A stretch of DNA of 16,045 nt from Sphingomonadales bacterium (GCA_018067055.1 JAGPVK010000080.1:1-16045); one strand, 5' to 3'; shown: positions 6,853-15,581, counted from the stretch's first letter. Translations and numbers: made by a program. Notes: generated by a model from the sequence alone, not told the origin.

Positions 6853-6892
6853 AGCTCTTGCGGAGAACAAATGATCCTGATATGTTCCCGGT

Positions 6893-8004
6893 ATGTACAT
6901 ATGCGAATCGCTCGCAGACGATTCTGCAGATCGCCGCCTTGAGGTTTGTTATACGCAAATCGAGGAGCTGATTCCGGACCCGCGCAATGCGCGAACGCAT
7001 TCAAAAAGGCAGGTTACACAGATCGCGCTCAATGCGGGTTGGGATGTGGAAGTTCTCAAACTGGAGTTGGCCGATCTCTCCCTGCCAGAAGTGGACATTG
7101 ACCTCGGCCTGACCGGCTTCAGCCCAGGCGAGATCGACGTCGTGCTCGCTGATAGTGAAGACCCGGATGACGAAGTGATTTCTGCTGTCCCTGAAAACCC
7201 GCGCGTGCAGTTCGGTGATATTTGGCAGCTTGGCGAGCACAGGGTTGCCTGCGGCGATGGGCGTGATGCTGCGTTCTTGCAGAAAGTAGTTGGTAAGGGT
7301 GCCTCGATTGACTGCGCTTTCCTTGATCCGCCTTACAACGTGAAGATCAATGGCCACGCCAATGCCAAAGGGCGTCACCGCGAGTTCGCGATGGCATCGG
7401 GCGAAATGAACGAACCCGAGTTCAGGACGTTTCTTGCTGATACTTTGGGTGCCTGAGCAAAAGTATCACGCAGTGGAGCGGTCCATTTTATTTGTATGGA
7501 CTGGCGTCACATGGATGATGTGACCGCTTCGGTCGATGATATCTACGGCGACCTGCTCAACATTTGTGTCTGGAACAAAAGCAATGCCGGGATGGGATCG
7601 CTCTACAGGTCGAAGCACGAGATGGTCTTCGTCTACCAAGTTGGCGATGAACCGCACATCAATAATGTTGAACTTGGCAAGCATGGCCGTAACCGGACCA
7701 ATGTGTGGGATTATCCCAGCGTCAATTCCATGCGCGGCTCCCGCCGCGAAGATCTGGCGCTTCACCCGACGGTCAAGCCAGTGGCAATGGTGGCGGACGC
7801 TTACTGCGATGTCACAAGGCAGAGCGAGCTCGTTCTCGATATCTTCCTCGGTTCTGGCACTAGTCTTATTGCTGCTGAGCGGGTGGGCCGCACCTTCCGG
7901 GGCCTGGATATTGATCCTCTGCCTATGTTGATCTTGCGATGCAGCGTTGGAGCGATCTAGGTCCAAAATGTCAACGCCCTGTTCGCGCATCATCATCGGC
8001 ATGA
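6893..8004 (+). pseudogene. Decayed ParB-N / beta-class DNA methyltransferase gene
   Basis: Remnant of a site-specific DNA methyltransferase with an N-terminal ParB-like domain, a type carried by prophages and mobile elements. Visible pieces in order: ParB-N start (LEVCYTQIEELIPDPRNART); linker (RVQFGDIWQLGEHRVACGDG); catalytic motif IV DPPYNV; HREFAMASGEM; CMDWRHM; HPTVKPVAMVADA; and the AdoMet-binding motif LDIFLGSGTSLIAAERVGR. Motif IV precedes motif I, as in beta-class N6-adenine or N4-cytosine enzymes. Three lesions: the ParB domain jumps from QIA straight to LNAGWD, losing about 50-60 residues; an in-frame TGA (7454-7456) splits it between TLGA and AKVSRSGAVHF; and a frameshift near 7922, where after DPL the expected YVDLAMQRWSDLG continues in another frame to a stop at 8002-8004. 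No clear ribosome site precedes ATG 6893. Not expected to be active. Confidence 0.82.
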
Positions 8005-8228
8005 TTATGTCGAGACGCACTTGTAGCCCATTGTTCAGCAAAGCGCCCCGATTTCGGACATGTAGTTGTTCAAAAAATCGTTGCGAAAGCTACCGCTGAA
8101 TCCGCCTGCCGAGCTGCCAAAATTTTGATTTGGCGCAAAGAGCATTGATTCTGGTCAAGGCTGCAGAAGAACGACTCCGTCTTGTGTTTGAACAGGGAAT
8201 TTCTTCCGACAATCACTAGAGGATTTTT
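8005..8228 (+). other. Non-coding stretch and 5' region of the autotransporter
   Basis: About 220 bp between the methyltransferase remnant and the autotransporter. No intact gene. Short open stretches in different frames (VVQKIVAKATAESACRAAK around 8068-8124, and LVKAAEERLRLVFEQG further on) look like they could be scraps of a coding region broken by frameshifts, but no family is certain. A copy of the AACAGGGAA motif (GAACAGGGAATTTC, 8190-8203) lies just upstream of the autotransporter's Shine-Dalgarno AGAGGA (about 8217-8222). I could not identify a convincing promoter. Confidence 0.4.
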
Positions 8229-11200
8229 ATGCGCAAATATCTGCTCGGGTCTACCTGCCTGCTTGCCGTCGTTTCAGTCCCCGCTCTTGCGGAAACGAAG
8301 ATCGAAACCGCCACTACCTCGCCGGTCCGTACAGCGACGATCAAGTCCGGCACCGCTGACGATATACGGATCACTTCGGCAGGTTCGGTCAAACCGACGT
8401 CGGGAACAGCCGTCATCATCGACAGCAACAACAAGCTGACCAACGAAGGCACGATCGAGATCAACAACGCCGACAACGCCACCGGGGTTCTCGCTAATGC
8501 CGGCGTTACCGGTATGATTACCAACGCTGCATCCGGCAAGATCATCCTTGGAGAATCCTACACCCCGACCGATTCCGACAACGACGGCGATATTGACGGC
8601 CCGTTTGCGACTGGAAGCGGCCGGACCGGCATTGCGACGGCGGGAAGCTTTACCGGCACCGTCATAAACAGCGGCGCAATCACCATCGAGGGCAATGACT
8701 CGGCCGGCATCCGGCTGGGCGGTAAACTGACGGGAAATTTTGTACATGATGGCAAGACAACCGTGCTGGGTGACCGCGCGCTGGGTGTTGGTTTGCAGGA
8801 TGTGGAGGGCAACGTGCGGCTCGCCGGTACAATCAGCGTGCAGGGCGTGGATGCAATAGCGGCGCGGATTGACGGAAATGTCAACGGCGCGGTGGTAGTG
8901 CAAGGCGCACTGAGCGCCACCGGATATCGTTACACAACCGCGCCTTCCGATACATCCAAGCTGGACGCCGATGACCTGTTGCAGGGCGGCCCGGCCCTGT
9001 CGATCGAGGGAAATGTCACCGGTGGCATTATTCTGGCCGTACCTCCAAAGGACAACAGCACCACCGACAATGATGAAGATGATGATGGCATCGAGGATTC
9101 GAAGGAAGGCTCTGCCCTTGTCCGCTCCTATGGCGCAGCCCCGGCGATGCGAATCGGCGACACCAGCGATACCGTCACCATCGGCGCGGTTGCGGGTACC
9201 GGCACCGGCTTTGGCCTGGTCATTGATGGCGGCATAGCGGGCAGCGGTGTTTATGCCGGCGTCGATGCGAACGGTTTGCAGATCGGCGGACTGGGCGGTG
9301 CAGTTACCGTCGAGGGGGGCGTCGGTATTGGCTCGACGGGATCGGTAAAGGCTGTATCAAACGGTGGATCGGCCACAGCAATCCGCATGGGGTCTGGGGC
9401 AACGACGCCGGAAATTCGCAATGCCGGCACGGTCGAGGCAACCGGGGGGAGCAGTGCAACGGCTACCAGCACCGCACTGCAGGTCGACGCCGCCGCAAAT
9501 GTCGGCATCCTCCGCAACAGCGGATCGATCATTGCCAAGGCCGGCGGCAATGATGCGACCGCCATTGCCATCATCGACAAATCGGGCACGGTTGGCCTGA
9601 TCGAAAACAGTGGCTCCATTACAGCCACAGGTGCACTCGCGACATCGAGCCGCAATATTGCAATTGATCTGTCGGCAAATGATGCGGGTGCCATCATTCG
9701 TCAGACTGCGGTGGCAGCGAACGCCAAGGCTCCATCCATCAACGGCGATGTTCGCTTTGGCAGTGGAAATGACCTGTTCGAAATCGCCGATGGAAGCGTG
9801 AAGGGAAACAGCAGCTTCGGAGCGGGTAACAACAGGCTCAGTTTGGCAGGCGATGCCACCTATGCCGGCAACGCCGTTTTTGGTGCAGGCGCTGATGTTC
9901 TGGCTCTGGCAGGCACCTCGGTGTTCAGCGGCAAGGCCGATTTCGGCGGTGGCGCGGACATCATGACTCTTTCCGGCAGTTCGCGCTTTTCGGGCTCGCT
10001 GGCTAATGCTCAAGGGCTTGCGGTAACGGTGGCGGGTGGCACTTTGGACGTTTTGGGCACGGCCCAGATCGGCTCGCTCGCCGTAACCGACGATGGGATT
10101 CTTGCTGTGACGCTCGGCGGCGAAACCGATACGGCTCTGCAGGTTGCGGGGGAAGCAAGTTTTGCAACCGGATCGAAGCTGGCCATCAAGCTTTCGAATG
10201 TTCAAAGCGCGGAAGGCGACCATGTGGTGGTACAAGCAGCGATGCTTACCGGCGCCAACAATTTGACGGCATCAACTACGCTGCTGCCGTTCCTCTACAA
10301 AGGTTCGCTTAGCTCGAATGCCGATCAGGTAATCGTCAGTGTTGCTCGTAAAAATGCGGCAGAACTGGGTCTGAACCGGTCCGAAGCAAGCGGCTTTGAC
10401 GCTGCATATGCCGCCTTGGCCAACGATGAAGAGGTCGAGGATATTTTCTTGGCTATTGCCGATGGAGAGCAGTTCCGCAATCAGCTCCAGCAGATGCTCC
10501 CCGAGCATGAAGGCGGGTTGTTCGAGAATGTTACCTCTGGCTCACGCGCGTTGGCGCGTTTTCTTGCCGATCCCAAAGGCCCGTTCAAGGATGAAGGCAG
10601 CTGGGGATACTGGATTGAGCAAGCCGGCTGGGGCGTCTCGAAAAGTCGCGGTGACACGGCCAGCTATGACGTGGGTGGCTGGGGCATATCAGCCGGTGCC
10701 GAGCACAAGACTGGCATTGGCAATTTTGGCGCTTCCGCTGCATATTTGAACGGCAACATCAAAAATGGCAGCAACGGTAACGAAATACGCTCAAACCAGT
10801 GGGAACTGGCTGGCTATTGGCGCCTAATCAGCGCCAACTGGCTGGCCCATGCCCGCGTATCCGGCGCGAAAATAAATTTTGATGGTTCGCGCCATTTCAT
10901 CGGTGAACTGGATGGCGAGGAAATCATTAAAACCATGAATACCGACCGGGACGGCACATTATGGTCGGCATCCGGCTCGGTTGGTCACGATCTGCGTTCG
11001 GGCAATTTCTCGATCCGTCCGACAGTTGCGGTAGACTATTACAAGCTGAAGGAAGATGGCTATACCGAAACCGGGGGCGGCGACGCACTCGACCTGACGG
11101 TTGCCGAGCGCAACAGTGATGAGCTCGCTGTTTCGGGAACGGTGTCGCTGGGGTTCGATTTCGGCGGACTCGATCAGTATGACGGCTGGTATCGCTTCGA

Positions 11201-11435
11201 ACTGGAAGGCGGTCGCCGACAGATTGTGGGTGGATCTCTTGGCGTCACTGTGGCCGAGTTTGATGGCGGCACTCCTTTCACACTTGTCCCCGAAGAACGC
11301 CAGAGCGGTTGGATTGGACGCTTGCGTGCCGTTGCCGGCAATTCGGGCTTTCAGGTCGGAGGCGAAGTGTCGGTCGAGGAACAGCAGAAGCATGCGGCAA
11401 TTGCCGTCCGCGTAAGTTTGCGGATGGGGCTATAG
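8229..11435 (+). CDS. Autotransporter (type Va secretion) with beta-helical passenger
   Basis: 1068-residue outer-membrane autotransporter. A signal peptide (MRKYLLGSTCLLAVVSVPALA|ETK) is cleaved after about residue 21. The passenger is rich in Gly, Ala, Ser and Thr, with repeated (I/L)xNxG(S/T/A)I-type strands (LTNEGTIEI, VINSGAITIEG, IRNAGTVEATGG, ILRNSGSIIAKAG, LIENSGSITATG), the hallmark of a right-handed beta-helix. Residues 510-591 hold four 20-21-residue repeats starting FG(S/A/G)G. Acidic DxDxDG-like clusters at 115-124 and 280-290 may bind calcium. From about residue 790 (GSWGYWIEQAGWGV) to the end lies the autotransporter beta-domain (about 279 aa, normal size). It ends VSLRMGL, with Leu where Phe or Trp is more usual. 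No protease triad or other enzyme motif was seen, so adhesion or surface display is likelier than an enzyme role. AGAGGA 6 nt upstream supports ATG 8229. It is separated from the sigma-factor gene by a hairpin. Confidence 0.87.
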   Translation: MRKYLLGSTCLLAVVSVPALAETKIETATTSPVRTATIKSGTADDIRITSAGSVKPTSGTAVIIDSNNKLTNEGTIEINNADNATGVLANAGVTGMITNAASGKIILGESYTPTDSDNDGDIDGPFATGSGRTGIATAGSFTGTVINSGAITIEGNDSAGIRLGGKLTGNFVHDGKTTVLGDRALGVGLQDVEGNVRLAGTISVQGVDAIAARIDGNVNGAVVVQGALSATGYRYTTAPSDTSKLDADDLLQGGPALSIEGNVTGGIILAVPPKDNSTTDNDEDDDGIEDSKEGSALVRSYGAAPAMRIGDTSDTVTIGAVAGTGTGFGLVIDGGIAGSGVYAGVDANGLQIGGLGGAVTVEGGVGIGSTGSVKAVSNGGSATAIRMGSGATTPEIRNAGTVEATGGSSATATSTALQVDAAANVGILRNSGSIIAKAGGNDATAIAIIDKSGTVGLIENSGSITATGALATSSRNIAIDLSANDAGAIIRQTAVAANAKAPSINGDVRFGSGNDLFEIADGSVKGNSSFGAGNNRLSLAGDATYAGNAVFGAGADVLALAGTSVFSGKADFGGGADIMTLSGSSRFSGSLANAQGLAVTVAGGTLDVLGTAQIGSLAVTDDGILAVTLGGETDTALQVAGEASFATGSKLAIKLSNVQSAEGDHVVVQAAMLTGANNLTASTTLLPFLYKGSLSSNADQVIVSVARKNAAELGLNRSEASGFDAAYAALANDEEVEDIFLAIADGEQFRNQLQQMLPEHEGGLFENVTSGSRALARFLADPKGPFKDEGSWGYWIEQAGWGVSKSRGDTASYDVGGWGISAGAEHKTGIGNFGASAAYLNGNIKNGSNGNEIRSNQWELAGYWRLISANWLAHARVSGAKINFDGSRHFIGELDGEEIIKTMNTDRDGTLWSASGSVGHDLRSGNFSIRPTVAVDYYKLKEDGYTETGGGDALDLTVAERNSDELAVSGTVSLGFDFGGLDQYDGWYRFELEGGRRQIVGGSLGVTVAEFDGGTPFTLVPEERQSGWIGRLRAVAGNSGFQVGGEVSVEEQQKHAAIAVRVSLRMGL

Positions 11436-11455
11436 AAATATCGTCCCGACCGCGT

Positions 11456-11503
11456 GGCAAGGGAGGACGAACCGGACCCCGCAACCCCTCTTCCTCCCTT
11501 GCC
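11456..11503 (+). terminator. Terminator-like hairpin after the autotransporter
   Basis: GGCAAGGGAGGA (11456-11467) pairs with TCCTCCCTTGCC (11492-11503) as a perfect 12-bp stem with a 24-nt loop, 20 bp after the autotransporter stop. No T-run follows, so it is not a canonical intrinsic terminator; it may end or protect the autotransporter mRNA and separate it from the sigma-factor operon. Confidence 0.45.
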
Positions 11504-11694
11504 TGTCCTGATTGAATGAACTGGAGAAACATATTTCTGCCACCCCCGCCTGGATTACAGCTTATCCGTCGATGATGCTATTGCGTGACACGATGCGGTC
11601 GCTATATGTCGCCGCGCCGGGGGGCGCATGTGATGGTCGATTCTGTGTTCAAAACATCGACAAAAGGAAGCACCAAGGCCAAAGCGAACACTTC

Positions 11695-12216
11695 ATGAAT
11701 AGGACGGATAGTAAATCTGAAACCGCGCACGGCTTGGAGGCTGTGTTGCTGGCCAATCGGGCCAAGCTGATCGGCTTCCTGATTGCCCGTGGAGCCGGGG
11801 ATGGTGCCGAAGATGTGTTTCAGGAATTGTGGGTGCAGATCGCGGGAACCCATGCCGGCCCGGTGGCAAATCCGCTGCCCTATCTCTTCCGTGCCGCCAA
11901 CAATCTGATGCTTGACCGTTATCGTTCGGTACAGGCAGCCAAATTGCGTGAAAAAGCCTGGGGTGATCAGGATGACAGCGGGTCTCACCCGTCCGTCGAA
12001 CGGTTGCTGATTTCGCGTGAGGAGCTGGAAAAGGTGGACGCGACAATCAATAGTCTCGGCGAACGTGCTGCCGCCGCGTTCCGCATGTTTCGCATTGACG
12101 GGATGAGCCAGCGTGACATTGCTGCGCTGCTGGGTGTCAGCCTGAGCACGGTCGAGGCAGATCTGCGCAAGGTCTATGCGGCGCTTGCCGCATTGAAGGG
12201 GCAAATCGATGAGTGA
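11695..12216 (+). CDS. ECF RNA polymerase sigma factor, FecI-like
   Basis: 173-residue extracytoplasmic-function sigma factor. Region sigma-2 spans about residues 15-80 (FLIARGAGDGAEDVFQELWV, LPYLFRAANNLMLDRYR), where binding to core polymerase and the -10 occurs. Region sigma-4 spans about 108-165 with the helix-turn-helix MSQRDIAALLGVSLSTVEADL (137-157), which reads the -35 element. Length is typical for FecI-type sigmas. The frame is open to 11512, but residues before MNRTDSK do not resemble the family, so ATG 11695 is chosen despite a weak ribosome site. It overlaps the FecR-like gene by 8 bp. In the Fec paradigm it is released when the outer-membrane transducer binds its ligand and then transcribes the receptor gene. 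Whether it also drives the autotransporter is not shown. Confidence 0.87.
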   Translation: MNRTDSKSETAHGLEAVLLANRAKLIGFLIARGAGDGAEDVFQELWVQIAGTHAGPVANPLPYLFRAANNLMLDRYRSVQAAKLREKAWGDQDDSGSHPSVERLLISREELEKVDATINSLGERAAAAFRMFRIDGMSQRDIAALLGVSLSTVEADLRKVYAALAALKGQIDE

Positions 12217-13129
12217 TGGCATGACTTTGAAGGCCGAAGAGCAAGCAATCGACTGGATGATCCGGCAACGGGACCCTGGTTTTGATGACTGGGATGCGTT
12301 TACCGCGTGGCTGGAAATGAGCCCGGAGCACGCCGCCGTCTTTGACCGTGTGGCCAGCATGGATGCTGATCTCGATCAATTGCCGAATCCGGTTGAGGAA
12401 ACAGCTTTTTCCAGCGAACCGGCCCGTGTTAATCGCAGAAAATGGCTTGGCGGCGCGATGGCCGCGGCGCTGGTCGGTTTCATCAGCTTCTCGCTGCTCG
12501 GCAACGATGTCACACGCATCGAGACCATTGCAGGCGAGCAGCGGACAGTAGCGCTGGCAGATGGCTCACGGATAGAGATCAATGGCGCAACAGTGATTGA
12601 GTTGGACGAGGACCGGCCAAGATTTGTCCGTCTAGCAACCGGCGAAGCGATGTTTCATGTGGTGCACCGCACAGGCGATCCGTTCATGGTCGAGGTGGGC
12701 AAGGCAAAGATTGTCGATCTGGGAACTGCCTTCAATGTCATTCGTCGGCGCAATTCGCTAAGCGTTGCCGTTTCGGAAGGTCTCGTCCTCTACAATCCTC
12801 AACGGGAAAATGTGAAGTTGAATGCCGGATATGGCATCGAAGTTTGGGATGGGGATGGTTCTCCCAAGGTCCAGGCCGTCGATCCGCTGAGCATCGGTGG
12901 CTGGAGCAAGGGACAGCTTGTCTATAATGGCGCGTCAATCGGGCAGGTGGCTGAGGATCTTGGTCGGACTGCCGGTCTGACCCTCGTTGTTGCACCCGAT
13001 GTTGCGGCCTTGCCGTTCCGCGGTGCTTTGCTCGTCAGGGATGACAATCAGCAGGTAATTGACGACCTAACCGCGCTTGCCGGGATTCGCGCAGAAAAAC
13101 AAAAGGAAGGGTGGTTGCTGACTCGCTGA
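12209..13129 (+). CDS. FecR-like anti-sigma factor / signal-relay protein
   Basis: 306-residue inner-membrane regulator. Residues about 9-50 form the cytoplasmic N-terminal FecR domain that holds the sigma factor (AIDWMIRQRDPGFDDWDAFTAWLEMSPEHAAVFDRV, with the usual W..WL..p.H...F pattern). One transmembrane helix follows (about 80-98). The periplasmic FecR domain (about 103-195) contains AGEQRTVALADGSRIEINGATVI, GEAMFHV and IVDLGTAFNVI. The C-terminal part (about 225-306) has the secretin/STN-like fold expected to contact the receptor's STN domain (LVYNGASIGQVAEDLGRT). It starts inside the sigma-factor gene (8-bp overlap) and ends 1 bp before the receptor start, so the three genes are almost certainly co-transcribed and translationally coupled. 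ATG 12221 is an alternative start. Confidence 0.87.
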   Translation: MSDGMTLKAEEQAIDWMIRQRDPGFDDWDAFTAWLEMSPEHAAVFDRVASMDADLDQLPNPVEETAFSSEPARVNRRKWLGGAMAAALVGFISFSLLGNDVTRIETIAGEQRTVALADGSRIEINGATVIELDEDRPRFVRLATGEAMFHVVHRTGDPFMVEVGKAKIVDLGTAFNVIRRRNSLSVAVSEGLVLYNPQRENVKLNAGYGIEVWDGDGSPKVQAVDPLSIGGWSKGQLVYNGASIGQVAEDLGRTAGLTLVVAPDVAALPFRGALLVRDDNQQVIDDLTALAGIRAEKQKEGWLLTR

Positions 13130-13130
13130 A

Positions 13131-15581
13131 ATGATCGCCCGACTGCTCTCCATCCTGTTATTGCTGTCGCTCGCGATGCCTGTCGCCGCGCGCGGGGAGT
13201 CACGCTCGATTGATTTGCCGCGCGGAACATTGTTACAAAGCCTGCCCCTGCTGGGGCGTCAGGCAGGCATCAGCATCAGCGTTGCCGATTCGAAGCTTTG
13301 GCAAAGTGCGGTAAAGCCGGTCCGCGGACGGATGAGCGTTTCAAAAGCGCTGGACCGCATGCTTTCAGGTACGGATGCACACGCGATAAGAGTAGGGGCG
13401 ACCAGTTGGCGTATCGAGCGTCGTCCACCCCGAATAAATTTTCCCAACCGAAAGAAGAGATCAAACGATAAAATTCCGCCGGTCAAGGCGCAGCCTCCGC
13501 CAAATGCGACCGACCAATATCCGGTAGAGGAAATTGTCGTCAGCGCCAGCAAGATCAACACCCCGTATCGGAAATACGCGGGTGTTGTCACGATATTGGA
13601 TGGTGCGGATCTGGAATTTGGCGGCGAACGGGGTATGGATTCGATATTGTCGCGCATGGCGACAATATCATCGACCCATCTGGGCAGCGGGCGTAACAAG
13701 CTGTTTATACGGGGCATTGCCGATTCCAGTTTTACCGGACCGACACAGGCGACCGTTGGCCAATATCTGGGTGACATCCGTCTCAGCTACAATGCACCCG
13801 ATCCCGACTTGCGGCTTTATGATATTGATCGCGTCGAGATTCTAGAAGGACCACAAGGGACCTTATATGGTGCAGGATCACTCGGCGGCATTATCCGGAT
13901 GATACCCAAAGCGCCTGACCCTTCTGAAACCGAGTTGATCGCGTCGGCAGGTGTTTCGCTGGTCCAGCATGGCTCGCCGGGTGGCGATATCTCGGCGACA
14001 GCAAATATTCCCATTACAGAAAACGGTCACGCGCTGCGTTTGACAGGTTATTCGATCAGCGAGGGTGGCTATATCGATAATCCACTACTCGGCCAGCATG
14101 ATGTAAACCGCACCAATATCTACGGTGGCCGCGGCACGCTTCGCCTCGATCTCGGCGATAGCTGGACAGCAGAGGTTGGCGGCATCTATCAAAGCATAGA
14201 GGCCGAGGATGCCCAATATGCCGACAAGGGCGCGCCCCCGCTCACTCGCAGCAGTCTGGTCGAGCAAAGGGCAAAGGCGCGCTACGGCTCGGCAATGCTG
14301 GTAGTCATGAAGGACTGGGGCGACCTGCATTTCCAGTCATCCAACGCCTATGTCGACCATCATCTCTACGAGCGCTTCGATGCCAGCCCGGTCGATGATA
14401 TGCTGCGTCTCTTTGACCAAAATAATGACACGCGGATGTTTACCAGCGAAACCCGGTTGTCCCGCCCGTATCAGGACGGCCTGGGGTGGGTGGTCGGCAC
14501 GAGCTTCGTGGATAACCGGACTCGGCAGGCAAGGGCCTTCGGCGGTGAAACCATCCGCTCCGCCATCACCGGCGTCAGCAACTGGATTACCGAATATACA
14601 GTCTATGGCGAAGCTTCGGTCGAACTCATACCCGATATCGTTGCTGCCGGCGGCCTGCGCTATTCCCACGCGCGACTTGGGGGTGGGGCCGAGAATGTGG
14701 ACGCGCTGCTCGCTCTCGCGCCAACCGGTCGCGCAATAACGGCCAAACGCAAGGAAGAGGATCTGTCGCCATCGTTATCGCTGCTTGCGACACTCTCCAG
14801 TAACCTGTCCTTTTATGCCCGTTATCAGGAGGGCTTCCGGCCCGGCGGGCTTTCGATTGATGGCAGCTTTGTCCAGCGATTTCGCAATGATCGCGTATCC
14901 ACCTATGATGCAGGCATGCGTTTCGGACAGAAGGGAGTCACTCCGTTCGACGCTACAATCTCCGTCTCGCACAGCCGCTGGCGCGATATTCAGGCCGATT
15001 TCATTGACGTCAATGGATTCCCGACCACGGCCAATATCGGAGACGGAAAAATAACCAGCATCTCGGGGGCCATTGCCCTGCGGCCTTTGGCCGGCCTTTC
15101 GCTGGAACTGGGCGCGGTGTACAACGAGAGCCGCGTCACCCAATTATCGCCTGCGCTGAGCCTTGCCGCAGTCACGTTTGGCGGCCCTGCCGCTGACTTA
15201 TCGCCGCCAGTATTCGTTTCCGCTACAGGGCGGCTCGGCCGCATCCCCAATGTCGCCAGTCATGCCATCCGCGGGTCTGCCAATTATGCGATTGTCATTG
15301 GCGAAGAGGATTTCCGGATCCAGGGGTGGGCCAATTATGTTGGTCCTTCTCGTGTGGGAATCGGACCGATATTGGGTGAGGGACAAGGTGATTATGTCGA
15401 CACTGGCATCGCTGCGCGCATCGGCAACCAGCGGCGTGGACTAACATTCACCCTGACCAACTTGCTGGATTCACGCGGCAATCGTTTTGCATTGGGCACG
15501 CCGTTCGTTCCGGGCAGCAATGGCTACCTGACACCACTCCGCCCGCGAACGATCCGGATTGCTGTGGATGTGGCTTACTAG
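13131..15581 (+). CDS. TonB-dependent outer-membrane transducer/receptor with STN domain
   Basis: 816-residue outer-membrane receptor. A signal peptide (MIARLLSILLLLSLAMPVAA) is followed by the STN signalling domain (about 26-97: SIDLPRGTLLQSLPLLGRQAG...), which talks to FecR. A basic linker leads to a TonB-box-like EEIVVSAS (133-140), then the plug (about 145-260, including LFIRGI and DIDRVEILEGPQGTLYGAGSLGGIIRMIP) and a 22-strand barrel ending in AVDVAY (terminal Tyr rather than Phe). This is the layout of FecA/FpvA-like transducers that bring in a ferric chelate or other ligand at the expense of the proton-motive force through TonB-ExbBD. The barrel's hydrophilic loops are not diagnostic of substrate, so a siderophore is only the default guess; sphingomonads use such receptors for many compounds. 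Starts 1 bp after the FecR stop, so it lies in the same operon. Confidence 0.9.
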   Translation: MIARLLSILLLLSLAMPVAARGESRSIDLPRGTLLQSLPLLGRQAGISISVADSKLWQSAVKPVRGRMSVSKALDRMLSGTDAHAIRVGATSWRIERRPPRINFPNRKKRSNDKIPPVKAQPPPNATDQYPVEEIVVSASKINTPYRKYAGVVTILDGADLEFGGERGMDSILSRMATISSTHLGSGRNKLFIRGIADSSFTGPTQATVGQYLGDIRLSYNAPDPDLRLYDIDRVEILEGPQGTLYGAGSLGGIIRMIPKAPDPSETELIASAGVSLVQHGSPGGDISATANIPITENGHALRLTGYSISEGGYIDNPLLGQHDVNRTNIYGGRGTLRLDLGDSWTAEVGGIYQSIEAEDAQYADKGAPPLTRSSLVEQRAKARYGSAMLVVMKDWGDLHFQSSNAYVDHHLYERFDASPVDDMLRLFDQNNDTRMFTSETRLSRPYQDGLGWVVGTSFVDNRTRQARAFGGETIRSAITGVSNWITEYTVYGEASVELIPDIVAAGGLRYSHARLGGGAENVDALLALAPTGRAITAKRKEEDLSPSLSLLATLSSNLSFYARYQEGFRPGGLSIDGSFVQRFRNDRVSTYDAGMRFGQKGVTPFDATISVSHSRWRDIQADFIDVNGFPTTANIGDGKITSISGAIALRPLAGLSLELGAVYNESRVTQLSPALSLAAVTFGGPAADLSPPVFVSATGRLGRIPNVASHAIRGSANYAIVIGEEDFRIQGWANYVGPSRVGIGPILGEGQGDYVDTGIAARIGNQRRGLTFTLTNLLDSRGNRFALGTPFVPGSNGYLTPLRPRTIRIAVDVAY

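Larger units (their letters stand above)
6347..6892. other. AT-rich intergenic region with repeats, no gene seen
   Basis: About 545 bp between the regulator (minus) and the methyltransferase pseudogene (plus). The part next to the regulator (6347-6560) is GC-normal and presumably holds its promoter; a single TTGACG on the minus strand (6402-6397) resembles the heptamer described at the operon. From about 6560 onward the composition turns AT-rich and is packed with AACAGGGAA-type motifs in both orientations. No convincing ORF, tRNA or ncRNA was seen. The compositional shift suggests the boundary of acquired DNA. Confidence 0.6.

Noticed and set aside
7466..8041. 191-residue open frame on the minus strand
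   Set aside because: Antisense to the methyltransferase remnant, whose conserved motifs are clearly on the plus strand.
6560..8228. Insertion sequence
   Set aside because: No transposase or recombinase frame, no matched terminal inverted repeats or target duplication that I can point to; only motif copies on both sides.
9357..10235. 292-residue open frame on the minus strand
   Set aside because: Antisense to the autotransporter passenger; an artefact of high-GC repetitive coding DNA, with no ribosome site or domain.
11581..11608. Possible sigma-70 promoter before the sigma-factor gene (TTGCGT, 16 bp, TATATG)
   Set aside because: Only 3/6 and 4/6 matches to consensus; too weak to list as a feature without transcript data.
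11636..11661. Inverted repeat GTCGAT...ATCGAC before the sigma-factor gene
   Set aside because: Six-base arms with a 14-nt spacer are expected by chance in this length of sequence.
11512..11694. N-terminal extension of the sigma factor
   Set aside because: Region sigma-2 begins after MNRTDSK; the extension has no sigma-factor features and is more likely leader DNA.
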